Below are positions 1-13,600 of a DNA stretch of 64,000 nucleotides, piece after piece. The number at the start of each line of letters is the position of its first letter. Position 1 is the first letter of the stretch. The stretch comes from Lichenostomus cassidix (lineage: Eukaryota > Chordata > Aves > Passeriformes > Meliphagidae). The notes under the pieces are model-generated. The model saw nothing but the letters and a program-made list of their open reading frames with translations, was not told the DNA's origin and did not search any database. The translations under genes and the position numbers were made by a program. Location of the stretch: NCBI GenBank assembly GCA_008360975.2, contig CM039196.1, positions 6,738,263 through 6,802,262 on the forward strand, read 5' to 3'.

Positions 1-3000
1 AGGTTGATAAGAGCCAGTGGTTCACGTCTAAACAAACACATTTAAAATGTCATTTTTAGATAGGGGAGACTAAAAGGCAGAGGAATTTTACAGATATATA
101 GCCTTGCCTTATTTCCAGATATAGCTGAAGAACCGACAATTTAGCCATTTGTATCACAAAACTGATTCAAACCTTTGTGTGAGGGGTATAACTAAATGCC
201 TGCACTAAAAAAAGTTTATGGCATAGGTGAAAAGGTATAACTTGACACAGATAAATTTGCCACTTGAATTAATTCTTGGGAAATAAAAGCAACAAGCAAC
301 AGAAAGTCGTCTAGGGTGTAATACTAGGGTTTTTACGAGAAAAACTAACCAGGAAGGATATCCAGGAAAAGAGGAAAAGGTCTTGACTTTTGATCATTAA
401 AGAAAGAAAATGCTCCATATCTAAAAGGCCCTGTGATAATACCTACAAAATTTGCACCTTATCAATCACATCAAAAGACTAAAAAAACACACCCCCTAAC
501 AACATCCTAGAAAGACTCCAGCCTTCTGCAGTGCACATTGAGAATTATTTTCTGGTTTAAACTAGGTCACATCAGGTCTCTCCAGTAACACTTTCTTTTA
601 TTTTTCAGCCTGAAGTGTTTTATTTATCCTTTCATCTTTTTCAGCACTCTCTCCCCTCATGCCACTTTAATCTCTCTTCCACTTGTCACACGTGCTCCCT
701 GCTCTGCACATCACCCAGACAGCTGACCTGGTTCCTCCTGAGGACACTGGCATCTTCCCCTCTCTCTCTGCTATCACAGATTCACTGATCTCCCACTACC
801 AACAGCAACCTGCATAATCCTCACCAACCAACCCTGTCCAAACCCTCCCCACACTGGTCTGGGCCCCTCTCTGCACTGATCCTCCACCCCACTAACACAA
901 ATCCTTTTGCTATGTCACTCCACCTCAGAGCGTATTTCATTCATAACAGACCTCACTTCTTCCATCATTATAAATAAACTTACTTTTTTATTCGTTGATA
1001 GATTTTTTAAATCAAAAATATGGTTTTTATTTAGTTTTGAACAAAGTGGTTTGTTCACAGAAAATTGCTGATTTCCATACCTATTTCTCACAGCAAGACT
1101 GGCTGTGCAAAGCTCTCCTGCCTCCATTTTGCTTTACTGAACACATGATTTCCATTAAACAATGAGGCTCAACACATTCCTCAAGCTGCTAAAGTTCAAC
1201 AAGGCATTAAAAATGAAACAATAGTCCAGTAACAAGATGTTCTATTGCCATTTCCTAAGATACTTCTTTGGATTTACTGGAAATTATATTGCTGGCAAGA
1301 CACAATAGGAAAACAAACAAAAAATTTCTAAAATCAATTCAAGCACATTTATAAAGCAGTAAGAGAGTAATTCATCTGATGCCTGAAATGAAGTATTCCA
1401 CATGAATGAAACTATATCCATCTTCTCCAGTAAGTCAGCTGTACAATTCCTGTGCAAGTAGCACAGCTCAATCCAACATTGCAAGTGTGACATCCTATCA
1501 GACCAATACCAAGTCTGATATTTCCTCTCTTCTGTTTCAAACTTGAAAAGCCATCAGTTGTTAAAAAATACTGTAGTATTTCGTTATGTGCTCAAGACTT
1601 ACCTTTCTAAATATTCCCTGCCCCCAAAGAGCCGTGGTCAGATATTCTGTGGATTTATAAGCCATTTAACAACTTTTCACATTAAGTGCTTCTGCCAATA
1701 ACATCCAAAAGCCAAGATTAAGATTTCAAGCAGGCACAACCTAAGCCCCAGCACACCAACTGGCAGACAGCAAGCAGCAGAAAACACATGGATCTGGTGT
1801 AATACATTCACACTCCCACTGTTTGCACACTATGACAAACGGTGATATACTATCCTGAACTGCTAGGAAGTATTATCTGGCCGTGTTTGTTCAGGCAGTG
1901 GTGACACCTCTGTAACTTATAGCACAATCTCTACTTCCTGGATTGGTTTAAAAACAAAATTATGAGTCTGAAAGTACTTTATAATCCCTGAAGAAAATCA
2001 ACCATTTGGCAGAAGCAGGAAGGCCTGCAGCTGCAGTTAAACAATCAGCTTTAGTATGTTCCTCAGTATAACTATGTAACCAGCTATAACCTCATTAAAT
2101 GAAGGTTTTATTTTTATCACTGGACTGTACATAGCCCTATTTATATGACCATTTGATCCTGCAGCCTCTCAAAAATCAAAACTATGCGTTATACAATAAA
2201 AATCTGTTAGTGCTTAAGTTTGGATTTACTATGATTAAACTGGACCCTGACATAAGTCTCCCCAGGGAGATAATTCTACCAGATAGCTGCTAAACGAGCC
2301 AAAGCTCAACACAGATATCTACACGTTCTAATTAAAGATTCAGAAAAAATATAGTCAACCCTTGCGTTAATGTGTTTCAATGCCGAAAAACACGACAGAG
2401 CCGGGCTGAAAGTGGCTCTGCCTTTCCAAGGATTTCAGAGCAGGAGCAGCAGGCGCAGTGCCTGCCCAGCACGGGAGAGCCTTGGCATCCCCACGGGAGC
2501 TGCTGCGAGCTGGAAACCTTAGTGCAGACACACAACAACACCGAAACGTGGTTAAAAAAAAAAAATTATTAAAAAAAAAAAAAAAAGGGACGTCTTCTAC
2601 CCAGTGCTTACATCTGCCACAAGCCTAAGGCTTTGCAGTCTTGCTGGCTGAAAGCAGCAGAATAAAGGGATCTGAACAGGGCAAGTCTCCGAGCTGTGTC
2701 AACAAAACCCAGAGAGCTGCCTCATCCCTCCAGAGCACTCGATCGCTCCAGAGCTCCACGGGTGCTTACCAACTTCAGCTGCGTTCCGCACTGAGCAGAT
2801 CTCCACACGGAATTGCCCCGGGAAACCAGTCCTGATCCCCGCTGGCCGGGGGGTGCCCGGTCGGGCCGGGGCTGCTCCCGCGGGGACCCCAGGCCTCCCG
2901 ACCCCCGAGGCCCGGCCCGCCCCGAGCCCGCTCCCCCCGGGCTCCGCAGGGATCCCCCGGCCCCAGCACAGCGGGCCGAGGAGCGGCGCCGGCCCCGCGC

Positions 3001-3004
3001 CCAC
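1..3004 (-). other. PGAM5: PGAM5 intron 1 (partial)
   Basis: This is the sequence downstream of the PGAM5 exon 1 donor, read on the minus strand. I looked for exon 2, which in the family starts with REPLSLIN-like residues and carries the RH[IV]FLIRH phosphatase motif, and did not find it. The remaining exons are therefore inferred to lie left of base 1. The stretch is mostly A/T-rich with short ORFs only. It has a pyrimidine-rich block around 580-900 and an A-rich tract near 2553-2586. Confidence 0.6.
2553..2586 (+). repeat. A-rich low-complexity tract
   Basis: Two poly-A runs are separated by TTATT. It could be a decayed retroposon tail or simple sequence; no element body was recognised next to it. 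Confidence 0.7.
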
Positions 3005-3560
3005 CTGTCCCAGTTGCTGTCCCAGTAGCTGCCGCTGCCCGCGGGTCTCTCGATCCAGCCGGCGGTCGGCGGGCAGGAGGCGGCGGGCGGCAGCAGCAGC
3101 AAGCCGGGCGGCGCGGCGGAGGGCACGGCGGAGCCCCCCGGGCGCGGCTCGCTGTCGCCGCCGCCGCGGGCCGGCTGCTTGCCCACGACGACGGCGGAGA
3201 GCAGGACGGAGCCGCCCGCCAGCCCGCAGGCGGCGAGCGCCAAGGCGCGGCGGACCGACATGGCGGGGCGGCCGCGTGCCCCTCAGCGAGCCCGCCCAGC
3301 CCCGCCCCGGACGGAGCGCGGCGCGGGGCAAGATTCCTCACGAACGGGAGCAGGAGCGGGGCGGCACCGAGCCCACCGGCACCCCCGCACCTCGCACACC
3401 CTCACGGGCCCGGCCTCTCTCCCCCGGCCGCGGTGCCCGCGGAGCTGTGCTCGCCTCAGGCCGGGCTCATGGCTGGTCCTGCCCGGCCGGTCCCAACCCG
3501 GGTCACCGTGTGGGGCTGGAGGGGATCCCCGCCAGCCCGGCCTGCTGTAACCGCCCGGTG
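2780..3560. promoter_or_regulatory. PGAM5: CpG island, PGAM5 promoter region
   Basis: This is the only strongly G+C-rich, CpG-dense block in the window. It covers PGAM5 exon 1, the start of intron 1 and about 300 bases upstream of the start codon. Such an island is typical of a broadly expressed vertebrate promoter. Several long open frames on both strands here are by-products of G+C richness. No TATA box was seen, and the exact transcription start cannot be read from sequence. Confidence 0.85.
3005..3261 (-). CDS. PGAM5: PGAM5 exon 1: mitochondrial serine/threonine-protein phosphatase PGAM5 (N-terminus)
   Basis: The exon encodes 85 codons plus two bases, from ATG at 3261 to a CAG|GTGGGC donor at 3005. 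The N-terminus MSVRRALALAACGLAGG closely resembles mammalian PGAM5. It carries a hydrophobic segment (about residues 6-27) with small residues, in the family the inner-membrane anchor cleaved by PARL. Residues about 80-85 are WDSNWD, matching the WDxNWD motif that drives PGAM5 multimerisation and phosphatase activation. Between them lies a Gly/Pro/Ala-rich linker of roughly 50 residues with a Leu-Pro run, longer than I recall in mammals. The start has G at -3 and lies in the CpG island. The phosphoglycerate-mutase-like catalytic domain is in later exons not present here. In the family, PGAM5 dephosphorylates mitochondrial targets such as FUNDC1 and binds KEAP1; those roles are from family knowledge. 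Confidence 0.92.
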
Positions 3561-3689
3561 CGGTGAGCAGACCTTCGGGATAGAAGAGACCTTACCCTGA
3601 GTCCAGCCACTAACCGAGCGCTGCCAAGCCCGTCATATTGAGTGATAAGCCCTGAGCCTTATCACTGTGTGCAGCTGCTCCGCAGTGCA
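3262..3689 (-). promoter_or_regulatory. PGAM5: PGAM5 5' UTR and upstream promoter
   Basis: This is the sequence directly upstream of the PGAM5 start on the minus strand. It is CpG-rich up to about 3560 and then returns to ordinary composition. The 5' UTR must lie in its part nearest 3262. No divergent gene on the plus strand was recognised. Confidence 0.55.
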
Positions 3690-4072
3690 ACAAAGACAAG
3701 GAGCTACCAGAGAGGGTCGAGCAGAGGCCGTGAAGGTGATGAGGGGTCTGGAGCATCTCTCCTGTGAGGGGAGACTGTGGGAGCTGAGCCTGTTCAGTCT
3801 AGTGCCTAGTGACAGGACAAGGGGCGATGGCATCAACCTGAAACACCAGGAGTTTCACCTCAACATGAGGAAGAACTTTATGTTGAGGCTGGCAGAGCGC
3901 TGGAACAGATGCCCAGGGAGGTCATGGAATCTCCTTCTCTGGAGACATTCCAAAGCCAGCCGGATGCATTCCTGTGTCACCTGCTCCAGGTGACCCTGCG
4001 TGGACTGGGGGGGTTGGACTGGATGATGTCCAGAGGACCCTTCCAACCCCAACAATTCTGTGATTCTGTGAT
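3690..4072 (+). mobile_element. CR1 LINE, 5'-truncated 3' end
   Basis: This is a truncated CR1 non-LTR retrotransposon in plus orientation. It shows the familiar CR1 order: a GGGTCTGGAGCATCTCTCCT-like block, a TGAGGAAGAACTTTATG block, a CTGGAACAGATGCCCAGGGA block, then TCCTGTGTCACCTGCTCCAG. It ends in ATTCTGTGATTCTGTGAT, the CR1 terminal repeat. The subfamily resembles the CR1-J type common in Neoaves. It sits about 430 bases upstream of the PGAM5 start, just outside the CpG island. It has no usable open frame. Confidence 0.93.
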
Positions 4073-7000
4073 ACAGGAACCAATCTCTCACAGTCAGCAC
4101 TGGAAACCTGCATTTTGGGAAATAAAAGCGGTTACAGTCAGGTGGACTCAACAGAGCAGAGCTGGCAGCATCTGCTCAGGCATTTCTGTTCAACCACTTG
4201 TGCCTCTAGCCTGAACTGCTCCCCTCTTCATATGGAGACTCCCTTCAGAAGAAGGACTGGAACGTTCATTATCTCACACTGGAATGTTAATTACCTGTAG
4301 ACAGGCAATGGTCCGTTCTTAACCTCACGACAGAGGCCTCAGGGAAAGGGAACCGGAACAGAGCCCCCTTTTCCTGGGCTGACATCCCAAAATCAGCACT
4401 GGTTTCTACCTGGCAGATTCAGTAGTTTGCAAATGGTGACAGAACTGCTGCCGAATGTGGACTTTGGGATGCCAGCAGATTTTAGAGATTCCATTATCCA
4501 GTCTTTGCATATTTAATTATGCATTCTTACCGCTCCTGTCCACCTGTTCAAGCTCCAACTCCATACCCACATTCCCCACACTACAAATTCTATACTACTA
4601 TTCCTGTTATTCCACTAACATGCCAGGTGGGCAAACAGTTTCCAACTGCCAAATTTCAACCAGTGTGAGTGACTCCGGAGCAACTGAGACCAGAGCCTGT
4701 CCCCCCTGAGCTCACAGAGATATGCTCCCCTGAGCCCTGGGGCTAACAGGCTACAAGGGTGCTGTGCTTGCCCAAAAGAAAATGGTATTTCTGTTAGTTA
4801 AGCCACCTTCCGGCTTTTCCAGCAGAGTGTCTTTCCCCTGTCCACCACTCTGTGTCTCTGTCTCACACACATACGGTGCAGAGGAGATACACATCTGACT
4901 GGAGCACAGGTCCTTTGGCCCTGGGGCATTTCACAGACCAACAGTGGCTCCCAGGGGTCACATTAGTGAATCAGACCCTGATGAAAATCTGCTACAGGCC
5001 CTCTTTTATCCTTCTTGCCTGCTCATTCTCTGTATATATGGCGCTCAGCTTTCTGTTTCTTCTTATATAGCCTTAAAACATTGATTTTATTCTTCAGTTT
5101 ATCTTATTATATAGGGAGATGTGTGTATTCATATTGTGTATGTTCTTTCTTACCAAGAGCCCGGAAGAAAAAAGTTTGGTTTCAAAAAATCTCACCTCCT
5201 AAAGTAGTACAGTCCCTTTTCCCCAGGTCTCAGTCTCCCAGAGTCCTACAAATGAGTTCTAAAACTTTTCTCCACCAGAAAAGTTTGAGACTGTTGTTAA
5301 GCAATAGTCAAAATTGTATTCTCAGCACAAAAAAAAGTATTGCTGAACATCTAGGTAACCTCATTGTGCTAGAAAATGAAAACGGATAGTAGTGATTGTT
5401 TGCCTCAGTGCTGCATTTTTGGCTGTCATTCTTCACCATCAGGAATCTCCTGTGCCTCTGCTCCATTCTGCAGTTTATTTTTGCACAGATTAGGTACTAA
5501 GGCACTTAGACAATTTATGTGCAAAAGTCTTTTGAGATTACTTTAGATTTTCCTCAGTATGTCAAAAGATGTTAATTAGATTGTTTACCACTTTGTGAAA
5601 CTTGCAATTCAATTAGGTTAAAAAAGAAATCTCTAAAAATAATGTTGAAGCCTACTATTAGCTTGAATGTACAATCCTGTGTTCCATCAGTAACTACCCA
5701 GCTTCTCACTCTTTGTTCTTTTTATGTGTATTTATATTGCTGCTATTGTAATCCAGTTTTATTGTGTTATATTTCATCTGTAAGCAGAAAATCCATCTAA
5801 GAGGATAACAACCTACTGATGCCCACTAATGGAATTATTCTGTTAGCAAAAACAGTAAATGCTTGTGCTACTGATGCCATAGGTCCAATCCTCAGGGATG
5901 ATTCCCAGGGGCTTATCCCATTTCTGTGGTTAGATGCAGAGATACCTTCAAGGAGGATACCCAAGGTTAGGACAGCCTCTGAACTATGCTGTGACCACAA
6001 CAAAGAAAAGAGAAATGAGCAAGCTAGCAAAAGGTTGGCAGAAAGGTCAGCACAAGTGGGGCCCAACAAATGGTTTCCCCTGGCAGGCAGAAAAATCCTG
6101 TGGCAAAACAGGCCCACAGCAGCCCCCAGGGTTAACTTCACCAGGAATACAAACAGCTCATCTCTGGATAGGACTTGGATCGCTACAGGGATGAGTCAGT
6201 GTTTGGCTGTTTTACCATTAGCTACAGGGAGAGCAAGGGCAGGTCTCTAGCTTACAACTGGCAAGCAAAATTTATGAACTTTTAGGCATTTTTTTTAGAC
6301 AAAACAGAGTAATAAAAGGACATTTGAAACAAGGAAAATGTGGTTCTGAAAATCCTCTTCCATGACCTCAAAAATATTTACTTACTATGTATCACTTTCC
6401 CAATATTTAAAAAAAAAAAAGTGTAAATTTACTCTCAAAAGAGCAAGAGAGAGAGAGGAAAAAATTTAACATTATGTCACTTGAACCACATGTATTCAGA
6501 CATACACTGTGGACTTACTGCTGGCCTTCCTCAAGGAAATATTGATGTCATCCTGGCCTGCTTCAGACCCTGCAACATTTAAATGATACACTAGTTTAAA
6601 CTTCTGGGTTATAAAATGATGCTACTTAAGCTCACTTAATGCATTTTTTTTTAATAGAGCAAGAGAGAATACTGCTTTTAAGCAACTCTGGTTAGTATGA
6701 TTTGATCAGATAAAAAACAAAAAAAATACTTTGAAGCAGATGCTGGCTTCCTGACTGTATCCGACTGCATTGCTGAAGGGTAAGCAGAACTACACAAATA
6801 CTGTGTTGGTTAAATACAGCACAGAATTTTGGGAGATTTTGGCATGAAAGAAACTCTACATATATGTATTTTAGCAGTGATTCAGATCTCGAATTTAATC
6901 TAGGTGTTGTGAATCACCTACTAGAGGATTCCTGAGATTTCCTTTGACCAGAAAAAAAAAAGAGAAGCTCATTTAAGATTAAAGACTTGCCCTCTTCCCC

Positions 7001-10000
7001 AGGCACACTCTCTATAAGCATATTTAAAAGTAGGCTTCGCCTTATCTAAAGCATACAAAGTCTTTATATCATGAATGATTAATCCATTTCTTAAATTTGC
7101 ACTTACAGTCACCATCTTTCTAACTGAAGTAGATTGAAAGAAATTTTTTAGTAACAGTGGGCATCACTGGTAAACTGAAGTATCTCAAATACAGCTATAA
7201 GAAACTGCTCTTCTTGCCTGTGACTGAAACACTTTCCCTACTCCTTTAGTAAGGAGGGAGTGAGCCTCTTTAGTACACCAGGACTACAGAGAATTTTAAA
7301 AAAGTCTCCTTGCAAAGTCTTGTACTTCTTAAACTGTGACAGGGCAGTTCTAGGACCAAAGTCTGTCTTCTGTCTATTGGCATATGAAGCTTTGCCTCTA
7401 ATGGAAAGCAAAAAAAAAAAAAAAGTTACTACAGAGGACAAGAATGAAAACTTGGAAAATTCCCTCAGATGTGGGGGTGTTACCTGCCAGATTTTCATGG
7501 GCTCCAGAATCACATGGGGTGTGCCTTGAATGCTACAGGGCTTTGGAGCCTTATGGAAATTGATGTCCCATCATGTGCAGGGATTGTGTTTCCAGCATCA
7601 GGTGTCACAGTTTGTTACTGACAAGTCCTTCTTAGTACCTTCGCTTTCAGTCATCTAAAGCCAGAAGTTTTCACTCTACCAAACACATTCAGAGTTGCAA
7701 ATCAAGACACACCAAAAATGTAATTGTGAAAGACCTATAAAAAATAATTTCTGAACTGGAAAACTAGTTTTATTACAGTCTCTGGCCATTTCATTAAGTA
7801 AACACCTCAGTTCTGTCCCTGAAGTCACACTCATGAAACTAAGGGTTTATAACAGCCGTGCTAACATTGCATTATCTAATGTAATGCTCTAATAAATGAT
7901 GATGTATCATGCCAGAAGGGTTTAATTTGAAACAGATGGTCTAAAGAATGGAAACATAAGCAAAGTATTTCACTGTAATCATTCTCCAGGAAACAAAAGG
8001 GGATTTGATGTCATTGCCTCGAGGACCACCTGCCCCCCTCAACGTTTTTGTCTTAGATAACAGTAAACTTTGATTTGCTAATGAAGCACAGGTGCTGCTG
8101 ATAGCTCCCAACAATGAAACAACACAGGCATTTCTCCTAATTCTGACTAGCAAGTGAGAATTTGCTTTTGCAACAGCATATGCTGCTTTTGCAAAGTTCA
8201 ACTGATCTCCCTTTGCGCCATTTTCCTTTATTTTTCTGTTTTAGAAAGAAAAATAAATAGTTGTTATGGTCTTGACAGTGTTGGCTTCTATTGCATTTGA
8301 TAGTAACTGTCACTACAGAGCATTTAATATTTAGGCACTGCAGTCTGTAAACTCAGCACTGCTTTTGGGTGCCCTTGCAAACTACCAAAAAACCTTCTCT
8401 GCAAAATTCCCTTAGCAGGAAAGAGACTGCGCTGCTTGCAGAACCATCTGAGACACCATGACGTACATAATTACACACTTTAGGAGATTTCTAGTTCTAA
8501 GGATCCTTTTAATGCTTTACAAGAAATACAAAGGCAATATTCTAGCTCTTCCAAATACCCTTTCCTATCTCTCTGCCAGGAGCTGTTTTAGATATTCCCT
8601 GCTTTACTTCAAAAAAATCACCCTAGGGATGAGCTTGGCACAGGCTGTCTAAACCCCGCTGATTCTTTTTTTTGGCAACAGCATTTAAATGCAGTGTTTT
8701 CACATACAGGCTGCATTGAGGATGTGCAGGCAAAAAACAGGGATGAAATAGTTTTGGGGGAAGTGATGCTAACTCCAGGTCTGGAGAACCCGGAGGATAT
8801 TCAGCCACACAGGTGACATTCTCTGCTGGCGACAGGGCAGAGATAGCAACTGTGGCTCCAATTTAGCCAGACAAGCTCTCCCAACACCATCCCCACTTCA
8901 GAGAAACCAAGGCCCAGGCCAAGCCAGGCACTTTCTTACACTGCATCTACCTTTTAATATATGAATAATCTTTCCTGAAGGCAGTGGACCTTGTCAGTAT
9001 TGTGCCAGCACATAAAAACCCCCACACTGTGCAGGAGAAATAATGACCTTTGGAGAGATTTCATTTTTGTATTTCAAGCTTCTCTCTGCAATGCTGAACA
9101 CAATTTCTTCCCCTCACCTCTAGTGAAAAATTCAGAAACCCCCAAAGCAACCATTTACTTGAGACTTCAGGAGCTTCAGGGCTTAAAAATCCAAAGCATT
9201 GTGAGACTAGTCCAAACAGCTTGGAAGTAAGAGAAGTTAATGGATATTCAACTGTTTCAACACGGATGTGCACTCAAGTGTCTGCTACACATTAGTCACA
9301 CTATCTAGTAAGCTTGGTACAAAGCCAGGAGCTAAGAAATCTTTCATATTAATTGCTATTCTCTTGACTCACCGTGTTACCGACTCATGTGTAGTAGTGG
9401 CTGAGAGCATTGTCCTGGGTGCTCTGCAGAGTCTGTGTGAGCACAGGTGCTCTTCAGACTCTGGGGGATCAATTTCACACTGTGCTCACTGGATTTGTAC
9501 CTCTAGGGAGAATACCAATAGAAAGATGGATTTGTCCCAGTGACAGTATCTCTTGAAGAAAAAAGGGGTGTAACATACATCTACATGACTGCTGGAAAAC
9601 AGAAATAGCCTTGATCAGCAGAGCACCAGACAGCACAGTGCTCTCTCCTGACGGTGTGGTTGTGAGCACTGCTTCCAAATAAGAGGAGTTCATGCAGTTC
9701 CTGTGTCTGATCAGTGCTTGTTTTTGCCTGAACACAAAATGCAAAGTCCAGGACTGAGGAAACAGAGTCTAATTTCAGTTATTACAGTCAACACCTGGAT
9801 CCTCTGGAAGTATTCCAAGCTTTCATTGGTCTGAGACCTGTCCTACAAAATAGCATACACACCCGCAGTCTGAATCTCATGGATGGGAGCAGCACAAAAT
9901 GATGTTTTTTCACCTGAGAGGGGTCATTTTTTTATGGTTTTTATCAACAATTAGAAAATCATGAAAAGCTTCTTCTCATATTACAAGACTCATTACTCCA

Positions 10001-10220
10001 CATGTCGTCTTTCTGTCTCATTCTCAATACTAATAAGCACAGGACCTAATTATCCCCATTTATAAATAACTTTCCTCATCCTATCTCTGTCCAACAAGGT
10101 TTTGGCAGGCATCCTCAGCAGAAGATTTGAAATTATGTCCCTGCCAAAAACTATTCCTGCTGATGAATCACAGCACACACAATTGAAAGGCTGTGGTTCG
10201 TTTTATAAATATCTGGGCAC

Positions 10221-10273
10221 ATACATATGTATGTAAATGTATGTGTGTATTTATGTATGTGTGTGTGTGTGTA
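10221..10273 (+). repeat. TATG/TG microsatellite
   Basis: An imperfect ATGT repeat passes into a pure TG run. Confidence 0.85.
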
Positions 10274-10648
10274 ACAACTTGAAAATTACTATAGGTATAG
10301 ATCAGGCAAAATGGCATTGTGGCTCTTTCTCTCTTCCAAATTATGTTACTGAACTTATTCCATCAAATTTCTGCTAATGTATTCATGCATTTCCTAGAGA
10401 AATGTTAAGGACCCTCAGGTAAAAATCAGCCTGCTGCATTGAGCCAGTCTGACCACCACATTAGTTTAAGTTATTCAAGTCACTAGTTGAAGGATTCAAG
10501 TGATGAATTTATCCTTAAGCATAGGATTAGGCCGTCATGGAGCATCCAAGGAACTTGGCTTCAAAAATCAAGTAATGTCAACCCAGGCTAAGGAGAGCAT
10601 GGGTTGCTTTCCCAACCCATGCAGGGGATTGCTAATAATAGTAGCAGT

Positions 10649-10676
10649 GTATATATATATATTTATACATATATAA
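10649..10676 (+). repeat. TA microsatellite
   Basis: A TA-rich simple repeat with a few interruptions. Confidence 0.8.
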
Positions 10677-13600
10677 CTGAACCAAAAGAAGAGAGCACAC
10701 CCCAAGTCTCTTGTACTGAAAAAGGACTCTCTCCATCATTTGTGTCACAGTGCTGAAATGCAATCCTGCAGCATCCAGGGCTTCAGAGACACATAAAGAG
10801 AGGCTGTATAAATATTTTCACCTTTACAGTTAAATAAGCTGATGTGACTTCTTTACACAGGGACACATCTATTCTTCCTACTGCTTAAATCAGGATGTGT
10901 TAAAAATCTCAGGGATTAATAATTTCTATCTTCTTCCTCTCCCTTATTAGAAAGGGAATATTGAGTAAAAGACCATACTAGCAAAGGAATAATTTTTTGC
11001 ACTAGTAGATTTCATTCCTTCTTTACAAGCTTTTTGTGCTGTGAATATGGCAATGTAGATAAATTGATATGTACTGCTATACAACACTAAAACAGACACC
11101 AAAAAAAAGACAGGAATTAATAACATTTTTCACATGGCAGCACAGCAGCTCAGTCCTTGCTCTCAAGAGAAGATGGGCTGGGTTTCCTCAGCTGCCCACG
11201 ACATGTCAATGGCTGTGGAACTCAGCTCATGATGTGTTCTGTGCCTCACCAGCACATCACAGTGTTCCTCCTTTTCGAGGTCACTCTCAACCAACAGCCA
11301 TTTCTTTGAGTGAATTTCTGCTCAGTCATTTTAGTTATTATTATATATATGTACAACTCCTCCAAGAAGCAGGCAGGGAAGAGCAGAACTGCTTAAGGCA
11401 ACGAAGCATATGGTCTCTTGGAATGAGGATTGTGGTGTGTGGGTATTGTGCAGAGGGTTTGGATTACAGGGAAATACACAGGAGGCCAATGGAAGGATCA
11501 AGGCAGAAATGTCTTTTATCTATTTACTAAAACAGCTTTCCAAAGTCAGTGCAAAAGACCAAGGTTATTGTCAACACCCATCACAAACACCCAAAAACTT
11601 CCTCCCCAAGTACATGACCTGAGTGAAGCTTTCATTTGAGGCTAAATGTACCCCAAATATGCCCTATTGCTCCATGATACCTAAGGAAGGCATCTGCTTG
11701 ACTTCAGCTACGAGCTGACTGCAGAACAGTTGCACTTGAGCCTCTCCCAAACACATCACATTTGTGAGTCAGGAAGTCACATTCCCATCCAACATGGAGC
11801 ACAGAAAGAGGCGTAGAAAGACATATGAAGCAGCAGGAATGTGTAGTGGAGTCAGGAAATGGTGCCAGAATGCCTGAAGCCCATTCCTGTGCCTCACGTG
11901 TGGAGGAGAACATCTGGCTGGTACCTCTGTCACTGGGAGTCACAGCTTGGTGCTGTGAAGCTCCCAACAACAGCTCTCCAAAGTGTGTACTACTTACTCC
12001 TCTGTTTTTAAGTCTGTTGTTTTAGGTATCTGTCAATGAGACAATAAGGGCTGATCCCAAGGCCAGATGGATCCATAATATCCAGGCTGCAAAAAATGGA
12101 TTATGCTGTTACTCACTGAATTTACTCAGACACTGCAGTTTCTACAAGATGAGTTTTTCCTAGGAAAAGTAGCATTGGCTTGTATTAAAAAAAAAACAAC
12201 AACAAACCAAAAAACCCAACAATCCTTTCACCATCTGTTCCCATGACTGTACAAGAGAAAAAGCTGACAGCAAAGCTGTACTCTGCTAAACCACCTGTGC
12301 CTGGGAGTAGAACCAGAATAAAATGCAATTTTATGAGCTTCCACAGTCAGCTCTGACCCAAAGATCCCCATGTGCTCTGCTCCTATGTAACTGAAAGAGG
12401 CTTTCAGGTTATATGTGGGTGCAACTGGCACACCTGGAGCCATGCACCTCATATCCATGGGAACAGTGAATGCAGGAGGAAACCACTGCCCAGGAGCCAC
12501 TTCCCTGCACACTGCACGAAAGGATAAGGCAGAAGGCAGAAAAGCCCACACTTCTGTTCTGATACTAATCCCAAATTCCTCCTTGCTGCCTGCAACTCAG
12601 AAATGCCTCCATGAAGACTATCTCCGTTCTCTGGAGCAGGGACAGAAGTTCCATTAAAAATGGAGTTGCCCCCAAAATGGGATGTGTTTATGAAATTCCA
12701 CTTTTCCCATTTGCTGTTGTGAGCAAAAAGATGGGAAGTATTTGATTTGCTCCAAATTAGAGGCTTGAAGAAATCCTAATGTCAGTGAACTACAGCAGTG
12801 AGCAAATTCTTGTGGGTGCCACTCCCAATGGCATGCCAAGTATAATGAGGAACCATAAAAATAAAGGAAAAACTATCATTCATTTCAGGGGAAGTATGAC
12901 TTCAGTGTGAGCTAAGCATGGCATTCATGAGCTCAATATGTTATTGTGCCACTCTGAAAAGAATTCTCATTTTAGGTATTCATCTAGGGTATCACAGCTT
13001 GTGATTTTGGTGTTGAAAGCCCTACATTGAGTCCTCATGGCTGACTCTGCATGATGATCTGATTTATTAAAGCCAAACTCATGGGCATGCTCTAGTTCCA
13101 AGACAAAAGTGTTAACTAAAGGACAGTTTTTCACTAGTATGGAAGGCTATTTTTCCCTTAGAGAGTTTCAGACATTGCCATTTCTCTGGCTAACCACACA
13201 TACCCTTCCCATTACTTCTTTCAGTCACCACTGAGCTCAGTGGGAGGGTTTCTCACACACAGACAATACTCAAATAAATCCTTGAAAATCCTGTTCTTAC
13301 CCCATATTGAAGAAATAGATGGCTAGTCCAAGCCCCATGCAGAAGCTGGAAGTTAAAAGGTGTGAAATAAAGTACTGCTCAGAAGGCAGTACATGGCCCT
13401 TATGGCTTTTACATGGCAGACACTTCACAAAGTCTGCTGAAATAAAGGTTTTGGAATTACTAATGTTCATAAAATCATTTTATTTCAGAAAGGGGATATT
13501 TTTTAAAATACAAAACTTACCTGTGGTACCCCTTTTTACTCTGATGCAATTAAACCCCTAGAAGAGCTCCTGATCTGGCAGAATCTGCTACCTAAGCCAT

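Noticed and set aside
2699..3566. Long open frames on both strands across the CpG island
   Set aside because: They overlap PGAM5 exon 1 in other frames, are Arg/Pro/Ala-rich and arise because stop codons are rare in G+C-rich DNA. Only the frame starting at 3261 has family similarity and a proper donor.
5819..6250. 143-codon plus-strand open frame with a primer-binding-site-like GTGGGGCCCAAC string
   Set aside because: No LTR pair, retroviral domain or repeat context was found. The string is too short to support an endogenous retrovirus.
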